DNA of 64,000 bases from Paracoccus isoporae. GTDB lineage: Bacteria; Pseudomonadota; Alphaproteobacteria; Rhodobacterales; Rhodobacteraceae. Positions 1 through 9,378 of the stretch are shown piece by piece. Location of the stretch: assembly GCF_900101865.1 (NCBI RefSeq), contig NZ_FNAH01000004.1, forward strand, positions 62,001-126,000, in the 5' to 3' direction. The position numbers and the translations under genes were made by a program. The notes beneath the pieces were generated by a model. It was not told where the DNA came from, made no database searches, and was given only the letters and a program-made list of their open reading frames with translations. Every line of letters begins with the position of its first letter. Within the stretch, counting starts at the first letter, position 1.

Positions 1-1002
1 GGCCACGCACAGTTCCAGATGTTCGGGCGCGATCCGGTCGGACAGCGCCGCCGCCTCCTCCAGATCCCGCGTCACGATCACGGCCCCGTAATCGCGCCAG
101 CTCGCCCCGGCGATTTCCGCCCGGTCGAGCGTCGGGATCAGCCGCGCCACGGCCTGTTCTACCGCATCCGCCAGCCCCGCATCCGGGGTGATCAGGATCG
201 ATTGCGCATCCGCGTCATGTTCGGCCTGCGCCATCAGGTCGAGTGCCAGCCAGTCCGGGTTCTGATCGCCCTCCGCGATGATCAGCACCTCGGACGGCCC
301 GGCGATCATGTCGATGCCCACCCGGCCAAAGACCTGCCGCTTGGCCGCGGCGACAAAGGCATTGCCCGGCCCGGTGATCTTGTCCACGGGCGCGATGGTT
401 TCGGTGCCGTAGGCCATCGCGGCGATCGCCTGCGCCCCGCCCACGCGATAGATCTCGTCCACCCCGGCCAGTTCGCAGGCCAGCAACACCAGCGGATTGA
501 CCACGCCGTCGGGCGTCGGCACGCAGACCACCAGCCGCTCGACACCTGCCACCCGCGCGGGAATCGCATTCATCAGCACCGAGGACGGATAGCTCGCCTG
601 CCCGCCCGGCACGTAAAGCCCGGCGGCGGTCACCGGCGTCCACCGCCAACCAAGCGTCGCGCCGGCCTCGTCCGTCCAGCTTTCGTCCTGCGGCATCTGA
701 CGAGCGTGATAGGCCCGGATCCGCTCTGCCGCGAGTTCGAGCGCCGCGCGATCCTCCGCCGGCACCCCGGCCACGACACGCGACATCTCCTTCGCCGGGA
801 TGCGCAGCGTCTCTGCCGTCAGATCCAGCCGGTCGAAGCGCGCGGTATAGTCGATCAGCGCCGCATCGCCCCGGTCCCGCACATCCGCGATGATCCCGGC
901 CACCACATCGCCCACATCGGCCGAATCCTCGCGCTTGGCCGACAGCATCGCGGCAAAACCCGTCTCGAAATCGGCGGCAGAGGTGGTCAGTCTGATCGGC
1001 AT
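1..1002 (-). CDS. hisD: Histidinol dehydrogenase, N-terminal 334 residues (3' end outside window)
   Basis: It catalyses the last two steps of histidine synthesis, oxidising L-histidinol to histidine with two NAD in the cytoplasm. The protein starts [12 protein letters not shown] and remains open to the window edge, so about 100 C-terminal residues of a roughly 430-residue enzyme are missing. Visible family features are the [11 protein letters not shown] segment, the [12 protein letters not shown] segment, the Q and H of [10 protein letters not shown] (zinc ligands in the family) and the catalytic Glu-His of APEHLE right at the edge. It is the last visible gene of a minus-strand run behind murA, DUF2948 and a GNAT gene, 47 bp after the GNAT stop. 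The frame is intact in what can be seen. Confidence 0.95.
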   Translation of the reverse strand, partial: MPIRLTTSAADFETGFAAMLSAKREDSADVGDVVAGIIADVRDRGDAALIDYTARFDRLDLTAETLRIPAKEMSRVVAGVPAEDRAALELAAERIRAYHARQMPQDESWTDEAGATLGWRWTPVTAAGLYVPGGQASYPSSVLMNAIPARVAGVERLVVCVPTPDGVVNPLVLLACELAGVDEIYRVGGAQAIAAMAYGTETIAPVDKITGPGNAFVAAAKRQVFGRVGIDMIAGPSEVLIIAEGDQNPDWLALDLMAQAEHDADAQSILITPDAGLADAVEQAVARLIPTLDRAEIAGASWRDYGAVIVTRDLEEAAALSDRIAPEHLELCVA

Positions 1003-1049
1003 GTGCGGCTCCTGTTGCCCGCGATTACTAGCCGCAGCGCGGAGCACGC

Positions 1050-1583
1050 TCAAGCGCGCAAAGCACGGATCCGGGCGCGCAGCGGAAGGCGCAGCATCCG
1101 GCGCATCTCGATTTCCCAGATCCCGCGCCCGTTCAGCATCGGCGGCCCGCCCGTCGCCACGAACCCCGCCCGCGCATAGAGCCGCTGCGCGGCCAGGTTG
1201 TTCTGCCCGACATGCAGCCCCATCCGGGTCATCCCGGCGGCGGTGGCATTCCCGATCATCCGCGCAAAGATCGCATCCCCCAGCCCCTGCCCGCGGGCCT
1301 GCGGCGCGACATAGACCGACATCACCCAGCCCAGATCCGGCTCGGCCGGAGAGATGCCGTTCTCCCAGCTTGCCACCGCCAGCGGGCTGCCCGGCGCGGG
1401 GCCTGCCGCCCACATCTCGCATCCCGCCAGCCGCGCGGCGAAATCCTCAAGCGGGCGCTCCTCCCAGTCGCTGAAGCTGGAGCCGAAGGCTTCGGGCGCG
1501 CGGCGCAGCGCATCCAGACGGATGGCACGGAACTCCGCGGCGCGATCCGGGGTAAGTTGCCACAGGCGAAATCCGCCGCTCAC
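1050..1583 (-). CDS. GNAT-family N-acetyltransferase
   Basis: A 177-residue single-domain GNAT protein that would transfer an acetyl group from acetyl-CoA to an unknown amine. The N-terminal part (residues 1-60) has the helical RLDALRRAPEAFGSSF segment common in this family. The core carries WVMSVYVAPQARGQGLGDAIF, whose QARGQGLG is the acetyl-CoA pyrophosphate loop, and LHVGQNNLAAQRLYARAGF, the usual motif B. The start is GTG and overlaps the stop of the DUF2948 gene as GTGA, which implies translational coupling. It sits between DUF2948 and hisD, genes I expect to be adjacent in relatives, so it may be an insertion into a conserved order. The substrate cannot be read from the sequence. Confidence 0.85.
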   Translation of the reverse strand: MSGGFRLWQLTPDRAAEFRAIRLDALRRAPEAFGSSFSDWEERPLEDFAARLAGCEMWAAGPAPGSPLAVASWENGISPAEPDLGWVMSVYVAPQARGQGLGDAIFARMIGNATAAGMTRMGLHVGQNNLAAQRLYARAGFVATGGPPMLNGRGIWEIEMRRMLRLPLRARIRALRA

Positions 1584-2059
1584 GCCCCGTCATGCTGCGG
1601 CATCTGCCGCGAATTGGCCGCGTGCGGCCGGGTCACGTCGCGCAAATCGACCGAGACGCATTCCGCATCCACCGCAATCGTGCCGTCCCCGGCGAATTCC
1701 AGCAGAAGCCGCCCGGTGCCGTCCTCACCGGGTTGCCAGATCATCGCCAGCAGCGACAGCACCTCGTCGGCGTCGTCGCGGGTAATGCCGTCGCTGCGGA
1801 TGCCGGTGATGTCCGAGACGACCAGAAGGGTCCGCACCCGCTCGAACTCGCGTTTCTCGCGCGCCGCATCCTCGGCATCTTCCCAGCGGAAGCGGTTGAT
1901 GAGCATGGCAAGCTGCCGGCGCTTGCGGTCGAAGGTGATGTCGGCGCCGGTCAGCACTGCGTCCTGCACCAGCATCGACAGCACCGCCAGATCCTCTGCC
2001 CCCTCGGCGCGCAGCAGAAGCGGTCCGGGGCCTGCGTCGTGGAAACTCGCATCACTCAT
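1580..2059 (-). CDS. DUF2948 family protein
   Basis: A 159-residue cytoplasmic protein of the DUF2948 family, known mainly from Alphaproteobacteria and of unknown function. It has no signal peptide or membrane helix and is rich in acidic residues. Recognisable segments are [20 protein letters not shown] near the N-terminus, a central [18 protein letters not shown], and LRDVTRP near the end. I chose the ATG at 2059 because GGAAGG lies 8 nt upstream; a GTG three codons earlier is possible. The start lies 8 bp inside the end of murA, so the two are probably cotranslated. Its consistent position after murA suggests an envelope or housekeeping link, but that is inference from context. Confidence 0.85.
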   Translation of the reverse strand: MSDASFHDAGPGPLLLRAEGAEDLAVLSMLVQDAVLTGADITFDRKRRQLAMLINRFRWEDAEDAAREKREFERVRTLLVVSDITGIRSDGITRDDADEVLSLLAMIWQPGEDGTGRLLLEFAGDGTIAVDAECVSVDLRDVTRPHAANSRQMPQHDGA

Positions 2060-3332
2060 CGGCTGCACCTTCCTTCACCCGTTTCAGATTGGCCCCCACC
2101 CCGCGCAGCTTGCGCACCACGCGCTCATAGCCGCGATCCAGATGATAGACCCGGCTGACCACGGTTTCGCCCTCCGCCGCCAGACCGGCAAGGATCAGGC
2201 TGATCGAGGCGCGCAGATCGGTCGCCATCACCGGCGCGCCGCGCAGCTTCTCGACCCCGGTGACGGTGGCATGGCCGCCATGCACGTCGATCTTCGCCCC
2301 CATCCGCATCAGTTCGGGCGCATGCATGAAGCGGTTCTCGAAAATGGTCTCTTCCAGCACCGAGACGCCTTCGGCGGTGCACATCAGCGCCATCATCTGC
2401 GCCTGAAGATCGGTGGGAAAGCCCGGAAACACCTCGGTCTTCACATCCACGGCGCGGATCCGGCCATTCTTGCGCGCCACCTTGAGGCCGCGATTGGTCT
2501 GTTCGACCGCGATCCCGGCCGCATCCAGCTTTTCGCAGAAGGCTTCGATCAGGTCCATCCGCCCGCCGATCAGTTCGACCTCGCCGCCTGCAATGGCCGG
2601 CGCGATCATGTAGGTGCCCAGCTCGATCCGGTCCACGACGACCGGATGCGTGGCTCCGTGCAGCGCCTCGACCCCCTGGATGGTGATGCTGCTGCTGCCC
2701 TCGCCCTCGATCTGGGCGCCCATCGCGCGCAGGCATTTGACCAGATCGACGATCTCGGGCTCCCGCGCGGCGTTGTTGAGCACCGTCGTGCCCTTGGCCA
2801 GCGTCGCCGCCATGACGATGTTTTCCGTGGCGCCCACCGAGGCGAAGCCCTGATTGATGACCGCGCCCTTCAGCCCGCCTTTGGCCTCGGCATGAAGATA
2901 GCCGTCGCGCAGTTCGATCGAAGCGCCCATCGCCTCCAGCCCGGAAATATGCAGATCCATCGGCCGCGCCCCGATGGCACAGCCGCCAGGCAGCGAGACG
3001 ACCGCGCGCCCCGCCCGCGCCAGAAGCGGGCCGAGCACCAGATTCGAGGCCCGCATCTTGCGCACGATGTCGTAATCGGCGGTCAGGCTGGTCAGATCAT
3101 GGCTCGACAGCGACAGAACCTTGCCGTCCTGCATCGAGGTGAACTCGGTCCCCAGCGATTGCAGCAGCTCGGCCATGGTGCGGATATCCGACAGGCGCGG
3201 CGCATTGGTCAGCGTCAGCGGCTCATCAGTCAGCAATGTCGCCGGCATCAGCGTCAGGCAGGCATTCTTCGCGCCCGCGATCGGGATCTCGCCATGCAGT
3301 TCGCCACCGCCTTGCACGATGATCTGGTCCAT
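2052..3332 (-). CDS. murA: UDP-N-acetylglucosamine 1-carboxyvinyltransferase
   Basis: MurA transfers enolpyruvate from PEP to UDP-GlcNAc, the first committed step of peptidoglycan synthesis, in the cytoplasm. The 426-residue protein starts [12 protein letters not shown], matching the family N-terminus and length, and holds [13 protein letters not shown] with the conserved Lys-Asn, [16 protein letters not shown], and [15 protein letters not shown] with the PEP-binding Cys loop (the fosfomycin target). An adjacent ATG one codon upstream is an alternative start. The start overlaps the stop of the small basic ORF upstream as ATGATG, and the stop overlaps DUF2948. The open frame runs a further 65 codons upstream, but those codons read the small ORF in the wrong phase. 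Confidence 0.97.
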   Translation of the reverse strand: MDQIIVQGGGELHGEIPIAGAKNACLTLMPATLLTDEPLTLTNAPRLSDIRTMAELLQSLGTEFTSMQDGKVLSLSSHDLTSLTADYDIVRKMRASNLVLGPLLARAGRAVVSLPGGCAIGARPMDLHISGLEAMGASIELRDGYLHAEAKGGLKGAVINQGFASVGATENIVMAATLAKGTTVLNNAAREPEIVDLVKCLRAMGAQIEGEGSSSITIQGVEALHGATHPVVVDRIELGTYMIAPAIAGGEVELIGGRMDLIEAFCEKLDAAGIAVEQTNRGLKVARKNGRIRAVDVKTEVFPGFPTDLQAQMMALMCTAEGVSVLEETIFENRFMHAPELMRMGAKIDVHGGHATVTGVEKLRGAPVMATDLRASISLILAGLAAEGETVVSRVYHLDRGYERVVRKLRGVGANLKRVKEGAADE

Positions 3333-3499
3333 CATTCCTCGCTTTCCGGGGCGTTGTCGCTGTCCGTTTCGCCCTCTTTGCGTTCCGCCCGTGCGCGCGC
3401 CTGTGCCTTGCGCCGGGCCAGATTGGCCCGTAGCGCCGCCCCCAGCCGGTCTTCGCGGCTGTCGGTCGTGTCGGTCTTGGGTTTGCGCGTCCTCGTCAT
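3332..3499 (-). CDS. Small basic hypothetical protein upstream of murA
   Basis: A 55-residue ORF starting [17 protein letters not shown], with a very basic middle ([19 protein letters not shown]) and an acidic tail ending ESEE. It has no membrane segment or known domain that I recognise. The stop codon overlaps the first murA ATG, so it is translationally coupled to murA, and the ORF lies within the expected murA transcript. The charge pattern is what one sees in small alphaproteobacterial proteins of unknown role placed at the head of murA. Function is unknown; nucleic acid binding would be only a guess from the arginine content. Confidence 0.6.
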   Translation of the reverse strand: MTRTRKPKTDTTDSREDRLGAALRANLARRKAQARARAERKEGETDSDNAPESEE

Positions 3500-3531
3500 T
3501 GCGACGTGTTAGCGGTTTGACCCGCACAGGT

Positions 3532-4272
3532 CTAGCGTCGGGTCAACTGACGCAGCGCGCCGTGCAGCATCTGCACATCCGCCCGGGTGAGCGCCAGCCG
3601 CGACCACATATTGCGCAGGTTGAGCTTCATCGCCGCGGCCTTGGTGGCCGGGAAGAAATACCCCGCCGCGTCCAGCCGGGATTCGCAGTGATCGGCCAGT
3701 TTCTCGATCTCGATCCGGTCGGCGGGCACCTCGCCCGCGGGGCGGCGGTTCGTGGGCATCGGCTGGTCGGGCAGCGCGCCGCGCGACAGCTCATACCCGG
3801 TCAGCAGCACCGCCTGTGCCAGATTGAGCGACGGGAAATCGGGGTTGACCGGCACGGTCAGGATGGCATTGGCCCGCGCGATGTCATCATTCTCCAGCCC
3901 CGCCCGCTCCGGCCCGAAGATGAAGGCAGAGCGCCCGCCCTGCGACACCTCCTCGCGGTGGCGGGCGGCGGCGGTGGCAGGGGTAAAGACCGGCTTGGTC
4001 AACTCGCGCCCGCGCGCGGTGGTGGCGAAGGCGTAAGTGATCCCCTCCATCGCCTCGGCCAGGGTGGGAAACACCCGCGCCCGGTCCAGCACCTGCCCCG
4101 CCGCACCCGAGGCCATCGCCACCGCTTTCGGGTTCGGCCAACCGTCGCGCGGTGCCACCAGCCGCATCTCGGTCAGCCCGAAATTCAGCATGGCACGCGC
4201 CGCCGCGCCGATATTCTCGCCCATCTGCGGGCGGCACAGGATGATGACGGGACGGGGTGCGATCTCTGACAT
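3532..4272 (-). CDS. TrmJ-like SpoU-family RNA 2'-O-methyltransferase
   Basis: A 246-residue SPOUT-class methyltransferase that would use S-adenosylmethionine to 2'-O-methylate tRNA (TrmJ modifies position 32) or rRNA. The SpoU motifs are clear: motif 1 in [18 protein letters not shown], motif 2 in [15 protein letters not shown] and motif 3 in [16 protein letters not shown], which together make the knotted cofactor site. The C-terminal 80 residues are a helical extension as in TrmJ. The open frame continues upstream for 300 codons, but homology begins at [15 protein letters not shown], so I start at 4272. It is transcribed away from the ThiE-like gene, leaving a 99-bp divergent promoter region. 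Confidence 0.88.
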   Translation of the reverse strand: MSEIAPRPVIILCRPQMGENIGAAARAMLNFGLTEMRLVAPRDGWPNPKAVAMASGAAGQVLDRARVFPTLAEAMEGITYAFATTARGRELTKPVFTPATAAARHREEVSQGGRSAFIFGPERAGLENDDIARANAILTVPVNPDFPSLNLAQAVLLTGYELSRGALPDQPMPTNRRPAGEVPADRIEIEKLADHCESRLDAAGYFFPATKAAAMKLNLRNMWSRLALTRADVQMLHGALRQLTRR

Positions 4273-4371
4273 GGCGCGCCTGTTAGCGCCGCCCGCCCCG
4301 GCCCGCAAGCGGTCGCGGAGACTGGCGCGGCGCCCGGCGCGCTGATATTGCGGTGCGAAAGAGGACACGCC

Positions 4372-4995
4372 ATGACCGATGACCCCCAGGACGCGCCCGC
4401 CGCGCCGCAGCTTTACCTGATCGCCCCCGTCGGCGCCGAGCCGAGCGCCTTCGCCCCGATGCTGGCCGAGATGCTGGACCGGTTCCAGATCGCCTGCATC
4501 CGCATCCCCGGCGCGGGCGATGAGGCCGCACTTGGCCGCATGGCCGACACGGCTCGCGACATCGCCCATGCCAAGGACGTGGCGGTGGTCATCGACGACC
4601 ATATCCAGCTCGCGCAGCGCCACGGTCTGGACGGGGTGCATCTGACCGGCGGCGCGAAACAGGTCCGCTATGCCCGCAAGGAACTGGGTGCCGATGCGAT
4701 CGTCGGCGCGTTCTGCGGCGCCTCGCGCCATGACGGGATGAGCGCGGGCGAGGCCGGCGCGGATTATGTCAGCTTCGGCCCGGCGGGGGAAACCGGCCTT
4801 GGCAGCGGCGACACCGCGCCCGCGGAACTTTTTGCCTGGTGGTCCGAGATGATCGAAGTGCCGGTTGTGGCCGAAGGCGGGCTGGATGCCGCGCTGATCG
4901 GCCGGCTGAGCCCGCTGACCGATTTCTTCGCCCTCGGCCCCGAGATCTGGGGCGAAGACGACCCGGTCGCGGCGCTCTCGGCGCTGTGGCGGTGA
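4372..4995 (+). CDS. Thiamine phosphate synthase / TenI-like TIM-barrel protein
   Basis: A 207-residue TIM-barrel protein of the ThiE/TenI family. ThiE joins the pyrimidine and thiazole phosphates to give thiamine phosphate. Family segments are DVAVVIDDHIQLAQRHGLDGVHL (ligand loop), IVGAFCGASRHDGMSAGEAGADYVSFGP and VPVVAEGG. The canonical diphosphate-binding residues are only partly present (no clear NDR motif; here it reads VIDDHIQLA), so a true ThiE role is uncertain and a TenI-like or other role is possible. GAGGA lies 8 nt before the ATG at 4372, which I prefer to one eight codons upstream. No thi genes adjoin it. Confidence 0.75.
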   Translation: MTDDPQDAPAAPQLYLIAPVGAEPSAFAPMLAEMLDRFQIACIRIPGAGDEAALGRMADTARDIAHAKDVAVVIDDHIQLAQRHGLDGVHLTGGAKQVRYARKELGADAIVGAFCGASRHDGMSAGEAGADYVSFGPAGETGLGSGDTAPAELFAWWSEMIEVPVVAEGGLDAALIGRLSPLTDFFALGPEIWGEDDPVAALSALWR

Positions 4996-5031
4996 GGTTT
5001 CGGGCCAACGCCGGGGGTCTGCTGTGCGGAA

Positions 5032-5054
5032 TCGCCCGACACACGCTCGGGCGA
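5032..5054 (+). terminator. Stem-loop after the ThiE-like gene
   Basis: TCGCCCGA and TCGGGCGA pair perfectly over 8 bp around a 7-nt loop, 36 bp after the stop. There is no T run, so termination here is only a possibility. Confidence 0.35.
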
Positions 5055-5198
5055 GTTCGGGACCAGCGGTTTTTCCAGCCCTTTCGTCCAAACTGTCGCC
5101 AAGCCAGCAGCACAGCATGATACCGGCGATCTGGCGCGCCATGTTGCCCCGATGCCGGGCCGCGCTGTAGCGTTCATGCGCAGGAGGGGATGTTCGCC

Positions 5199-5522
5199 AT
5201 GACCGCAACCCGATCGGCCGTCACCGTTTTCGCAGCCCTGGCCGCGCTGCCGCTTCGGGCCGCGCCGGCGGAGGTGGTGCACGTCGCGGAAATGGGCGGT
5301 CTCTACACCCAGACATGGCGCGCGGCGGATGTCGGCAGTTCGGGCCCTGGAACCCGCGAGATCTTCGTCGGCGGCGCGGGCAAGGCCGGGGATTTCTGGG
5401 GCGTCATGCATCTCGACTGCGACACGCCCCGATATTCCCGCTGGGTCGCCGAAGGCGGATACCTGTCAGCAGAGGATGTCCCCGGCGAGGCCATCCGGCA
5501 GATCCGGGCCCGCTTCTGCTGA
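5199..5522 (+). CDS. Small secreted protein of unknown function
   Basis: A 107-residue protein beginning MTATRSAVTVFAALAALPLRAAPA, a typical Sec signal peptide with cleavage probably after the Ala-Ala-Pro-Ala region. The mature part (about 83 residues) is not membrane-bound and holds two cysteines (one in HLDCDTP, one at the very C-terminus) that could form a periplasmic disulfide. AGGAGG at 5182-5187 is 11 nt before this ATG and only 2 nt before an upstream ATG, so I prefer 5199. It is monocistronic, followed by a strong bidirectional terminator. I recognise no domain. Confidence 0.65.
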   Translation: MTATRSAVTVFAALAALPLRAAPAEVVHVAEMGGLYTQTWRAADVGSSGPGTREIFVGGAGKAGDFWGVMHLDCDTPRYSRWVAEGGYLSAEDVPGEAIRQIRARFC

Positions 5523-5621
5523 AGCCGTTGCGACACCTGCCAGGTTAACGCCGCTCTCCGGCTGGGGTCGTCCGAATGGCCCGTCTGCATGTCACGCGCA
5601 GCGCCGATGCGCCGCCGCAAG

Positions 5622-5647
5622 AAAAAGGGGCCGCCCGGCCCCTTTTT
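5622..5647. terminator. Bidirectional Rho-independent terminator
   Basis: A perfect 12-bp inverted repeat, AAAAAGGGGCCG and CGGCCCCTTTTT around CC, so either strand gives a GC stem followed by five U. It separates the small secreted gene (plus) from the converging DAHP synthase gene (minus). Confidence 0.85.
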
Positions 5648-5682
5648 CCTTGATACTGAAGCGGGACGCGCCCGCGCGGCCC

Positions 5683-7089
5683 TCAGCCCGCCTTGCTCTG
5701 CGCGGCCTGATCGGCGGTGCGGCGGTTGCGCAGCTCCTCCGCGACCAGGAAGGCCAGCTCCAGCGACTGGCTGGCGTTCAGCCGCGGATCGCAGGCGGTG
5801 TGATAGCGGTCCGACAGATCCTCGTCGGTCACGGCCCGCACCCCGCCGGTGCATTCGGTCACATCCTTGCCGGTCATCTCGAAATGCACGCCGCCGGGGA
5901 TGGTGCCTTCGGCGCGGTGGATCTCGAAGAACTCGCGCACCTCGCGCAGGATCGAATCGAAATGCCTGGTCTTGTAGCCGGTCGAGGATTTCACGACATT
6001 GCCGTGCATCGGATCGCAGGACCACACGACATTCGCGCCCTCGGCCTGCACCGCCCGGATCAGCCGCGGCAAGTGGTCGCCCACCTTGCCCGCCCCGAAC
6101 CGCGCAATCATCGTCAGCCGCCCGGCCTCGTTTTCGGGGTTCAGCTTCTCCATCAGCACCTTCAGATCATCCTCGGTGGTGGTGGGTCCGCATTTCAGCC
6201 CGATCGGGTTCTGCACGCCGCGGCAGAATTCCACATGCGCCCCGTCCGGCTGGCGCGTCCGGTCGCCGATCCAGATCATGTGGCCCGATCCCGCCACCGG
6301 CAGCCCCGTCGTCGTATCGACCCGCGCCAACGCCTCTTCATATTCCAGCAGCAGCGCCTCGTGGCTGGTATAGAACTCCACCTGCCCCAGCTCCGGCGCG
6401 ATTTCGGAGGTCACGCCGGCCGCCTTCATAAAGGCCATTGCATCGCTGATCCGCCCGGCAATGTCGCGATACCGCTCCGCCTCCGGCCCGCCGACGAAAT
6501 CGGCAATCCAGCTCTGCACCCGGTGGATATCGGCATAGCCGCCCGAGGAGAATGCGCGGAGCAGGTTCAGCGACGCCGCCGCCTGAGTATAGGCCGCCAG
6601 CATCCGCTGCGGATCGGGCACCCGCGCGGCCGAGGTGAAGTCGAACCCGTTGATGATGTCGCCGCGATAGCTGGGCAGCTCGACCCCTTCCTGCGTCTCG
6701 GTGGGGGCGCTGCGCGGCTTGGCGAACTGGCCCGCCATGCGGCCGACCTTGACCACGGGCAGTTGCGCGCCCCAGGTCAGCACCACCGCCATCTGCAACA
6801 TCACCTTGAACGTGTCGCGGATATTGTCGGCGCTGAATTCGTTAAAGCTCTCGGCGCAATCGCCGCCCTGCAGCAGAAAGGCCCGGCCCGCCGCCACATC
6901 GGCCAGATGGGCGCGCAAGGTCCGCGCCTCGCCGGCAAACACAAGCGGCGGGTATTTCGCCAATTGCGCCTCGACCGCGTTCAGCGCGTGCTCATCGGGA
7001 TAATCCGGCATCTGCACGCGCGGATAGCTGCGCCAGCCGGCCTTGTCCCAGGCGGGTGCGGCGGGGGTGGTGCGCGGATCCTGCGTCAT
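5683..7089 (-). CDS. Class II 3-deoxy-7-phosphoheptulonate (DAHP) synthase
   Basis: It condenses PEP and erythrose 4-phosphate, the entry step of the shikimate pathway. The 468-residue protein is of the plant-like class II type: [13 protein letters not shown] carries the metal-binding Cys, and further signatures are [54 protein letters not shown] and [15 protein letters not shown]. The start at 7089 (MTQDPRTT) fits the family length; the frame is open 37 codons further but without support. It is transcribed alone and ends in a bidirectional terminator. A second shikimate gene (aroQ) lies at 15905, not in the same operon. Confidence 0.95.
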   Translation of the reverse strand: MTQDPRTTPAAPAWDKAGWRSYPRVQMPDYPDEHALNAVEAQLAKYPPLVFAGEARTLRAHLADVAAGRAFLLQGGDCAESFNEFSADNIRDTFKVMLQMAVVLTWGAQLPVVKVGRMAGQFAKPRSAPTETQEGVELPSYRGDIINGFDFTSAARVPDPQRMLAAYTQAAASLNLLRAFSSGGYADIHRVQSWIADFVGGPEAERYRDIAGRISDAMAFMKAAGVTSEIAPELGQVEFYTSHEALLLEYEEALARVDTTTGLPVAGSGHMIWIGDRTRQPDGAHVEFCRGVQNPIGLKCGPTTTEDDLKVLMEKLNPENEAGRLTMIARFGAGKVGDHLPRLIRAVQAEGANVVWSCDPMHGNVVKSSTGYKTRHFDSILREVREFFEIHRAEGTIPGGVHFEMTGKDVTECTGGVRAVTDEDLSDRYHTACDPRLNASQSLELAFLVAEELRNRRTADQAAQSKAG

Positions 7090-7276
7090 CTCGATGCCTT
7101 TCGGTGAAAACTCGCGAGGCCCGTATATAGAACGGCGCGAATCAAAGTGAAACCCCGGCAGAGCCGCCGCCCGCGCCGCGAAATCCGCGCGAATCGTCAC
7201 GCATATTCAACTTTACTTTTGGGGGTCAGCCGATAACCTGCGCCGCATCAACAAAGAACCAACAGGGGAATTTTCA

Positions 7277-8458
7277 ATGAAACATCTGCTTCTCGCCACC
7301 GCTGCCACCGCGCTTGTCGCCGGGTCCGCCGGGGCCGAGGAAGTGAAGCTTGCATTGCATCTCGGCTTCACCGGTCCTCTGGAATCCATGGCGCCCGACA
7401 TCGCGGCCGGCGGCCGTGCCGCGGCCGAAGAAGTCAGCGAATCCGGTAACTTCCTTGACGGATCTACCGTGGTCACCTCGGAATCGGACACCACTTGCAT
7501 CGACGCCGCGGCCAGTGTCGCCGCCGCCGAACGCCAGGTCGCCGAGGGCGCGCGCGCCATGGTCGGCGGGCAGTGCTCGGGCGAAACCATCGCCGTGCTG
7601 GAGCGTGTGGCGCTTCCGAACGGGGTGATGATGATTTCGCCCTCGGCCACCTCGCCGGCGCTGACCACGATCGAGGATCAGGGCCTGTTCTTCCGCACCG
7701 CCCCGTCGGACGCGCGTCAGGGCGTGGTGATCGCGGAGCTGGCACAGGCCAAGGGCATCGAATCGATGGCCATCACCTATACCAACAACGATTACGGCAA
7801 GGGTCTGGCCGACAGCATCCAGGCCGCGTTCGAGGAGCTGGGCGGCACCGTCACCACCTCCGCCGCGCATGATGACGGCAAGGGCGACTACTCGGCCGAG
7901 GTCGCGGCGCTCGCGGCGGCGGGCGGCGACGCGCTCGTCGTGGCCGGCTATGTGGACCAGGGCGGTTCGGGCGTGACCCGCGGCGCGCTCGACACCGGCG
8001 CCTTCGACATGTTCGTCTTCCCCGACGGCATGGTCGGCCAGGAACTGGTGGACCGCTTCGGCACGGAAATCGACGGCTCGATCGGCATCAACCCGGCGGC
8101 CGAGGGTGACGGGCGCGACCGCTTCATGGAACTGGCCGAAGAGGCCGGCTTCGACGGCAGCTCCGCCTATGCGGGCGAAGCCTACGACTCCGCCGCGCTG
8201 ATCCTGCTGGCCATGCAGGCCGCCGGCTCCTCCGATCCGGCCGAGGCCAAGGAGCAGGTGATGAACGTCGCCAACGCACCGGGCGAGCCGATCCTGCCGG
8301 GCGAACTTGGCAAGGCGCTCGAACTGATCGCGGCGGGCGAGGATGTCGATTACGTCGGCGCCACCGCGGTCGAGCTGGTCGAGCCGGGCGAAAGCGCCGG
8401 CACCTATCGCGAGACCACCATCACCGACGGTGCGCTGGAAGTGGTGGGCTTCCACTGA
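7277..8458 (+). CDS. livK: Branched-chain amino acid-type ABC transporter substrate-binding protein
   Basis: The periplasmic receptor of a HAAT-family ABC importer. Residues 1-20 (MKHLLLATAATALVAGSAGA) are a signal peptide. The mature protein has the type I periplasmic fold signatures LHLGFTGPLESMAPD, the family Cys in DTTCIDAAA and VGGQCSGETIA, MMISPSATSPALT, FFRTAPSD and ITYTNNDYGKGLA. AGGGGAATTTTCA precedes the ATG. It is the first gene of the liv cluster, followed by a strong terminator, which would give more receptor than membrane components if partly read through. The true ligand could be leucine-type or another amide or amino acid; the symbol is by position and family. Confidence 0.9.
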   Translation: MKHLLLATAATALVAGSAGAEEVKLALHLGFTGPLESMAPDIAAGGRAAAEEVSESGNFLDGSTVVTSESDTTCIDAAASVAAAERQVAEGARAMVGGQCSGETIAVLERVALPNGVMMISPSATSPALTTIEDQGLFFRTAPSDARQGVVIAELAQAKGIESMAITYTNNDYGKGLADSIQAAFEELGGTVTTSAAHDDGKGDYSAEVAALAAAGGDALVVAGYVDQGGSGVTRGALDTGAFDMFVFPDGMVGQELVDRFGTEIDGSIGINPAAEGDGRDRFMELAEEAGFDGSSAYAGEAYDSAALILLAMQAAGSSDPAEAKEQVMNVANAPGEPILPGELGKALELIAAGEDVDYVGATAVELVEPGESAGTYRETTITDGALEVVGFH

Positions 8459-8473
8459 TCCGATCAAGACCTG

Positions 8474-8505
8474 AAAGGCCCGGCGCGTGATGCGCCGGGC
8501 CTTTT
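8474..8505 (+). terminator. Terminator between livK and livG
   Basis: AAAGGCCCGGCGC and GCGCCGGGCCTTT form a 13-bp stem around GTGAT, followed by a T tract. It lies 15 bp after the substrate-binding protein gene and likely sets the ratio of receptor to transporter by partial read-through. Confidence 0.85.
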
Positions 8506-8595
8506 GTCATGGTAAAATGGGCGGAAACAGTCCATAAGACGAAGAATTGAACGCTTGTTCATTCCGAGACATCATCCGACGCAACAGGGGGCGTG

Positions 8596-9378
8596 ATGAT
8601 CCAGGTCGAAAACCTGCACAAGAAATTCGGCGGCTTCTCCGCCGTCGATGGCGCCAGCCTGACCATCGAAACCGGCTCCATCACCGGGCTGATCGGCCCG
8701 AACGGCGCCGGAAAATCGACGCTTTTCAACGTGATCGCGGGCGTTCATCAACCGACTTCGGGCCGCGTCATCATGGATGGCGAGGACATCACCGGCCTGC
8801 CGCCGCACGCGCTGTTCCACAAGGGGCTGCTGCGGACGTTCCAGCTGGCCCATGAGTTCAGCACCATGACCGTGCGCGAGAACCTGATGATGGTGCCTGC
8901 GTCGCAGGCGGGCGAGTCGATCATCAACACCTGGTTCGGCCGCGGCCGCATCCGCGACGAGGAACGCGCCCTGCGCGCCAAGGCCGACGAGGTGCTGGAA
9001 TTCCTGACCATCGACCATCTCTCGGACGAAAAGGCGGGCAACCTCTCCGGCGGCCAGAAGAAGCTGCTGGAATTGGGCCGCACGATGATGGTCGATGCCA
9101 AGATCGTGTTTCTGGACGAGGTTGGCGCGGGCGTGAACCGCACGCTTCTGATGACCATCGCCGACGCCATCACCCGGCTCAACAAGGAACGCGGCTATAC
9201 GTTCTGCGTGATCGAGCATGACATGGATTTCATCGGCAAGCTCTGCGACCCGGTGATCGTCATGGCCGAGGGCAAGGTGCTGGCGCAGGGCAGCGCCGAT
9301 TCCATCATGCAGAACGAAGCCGTGATCGAGGCCTATCTCGGCCGCGGATTGAAGAACAAGGAGATGATCGGCGCATGA
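8596..9378 (+). CDS. livG: ABC transporter ATP-binding protein LivG
   Basis: One of the two ATPases of the branched-chain amino acid-type importer. In 260 residues it shows Walker A GPNGAGKST, a Q-loop LRTFQLAHEFSTMTVREN, the ABC signature LSGGQKKLLELGR, Walker B KIVFLDEVGAGVN and the switch His in VIEHDMDFI. In Walker B the usual DEP is DEV, a small variation. The start may be the ATG at 8596 or the GTG just before; AGGGGG lies 5-7 nt upstream. The stop overlaps livF as ATGA. Confidence 0.94.
   Translation: MIQVENLHKKFGGFSAVDGASLTIETGSITGLIGPNGAGKSTLFNVIAGVHQPTSGRVIMDGEDITGLPPHALFHKGLLRTFQLAHEFSTMTVRENLMMVPASQAGESIINTWFGRGRIRDEERALRAKADEVLEFLTIDHLSDEKAGNLSGGQKKLLELGRTMMVDAKIVFLDEVGAGVNRTLLMTIADAITRLNKERGYTFCVIEHDMDFIGKLCDPVIVMAEGKVLAQGSADSIMQNEAVIEAYLGRGLKNKEMIGA

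Noticed and set aside
4273..5208. Upstream extension of the TrmJ-like frame, which would give 558 residues
   Set aside because: The extension covers the ThiE-like gene on the other strand and has no homology-like content; family similarity begins at 4272.
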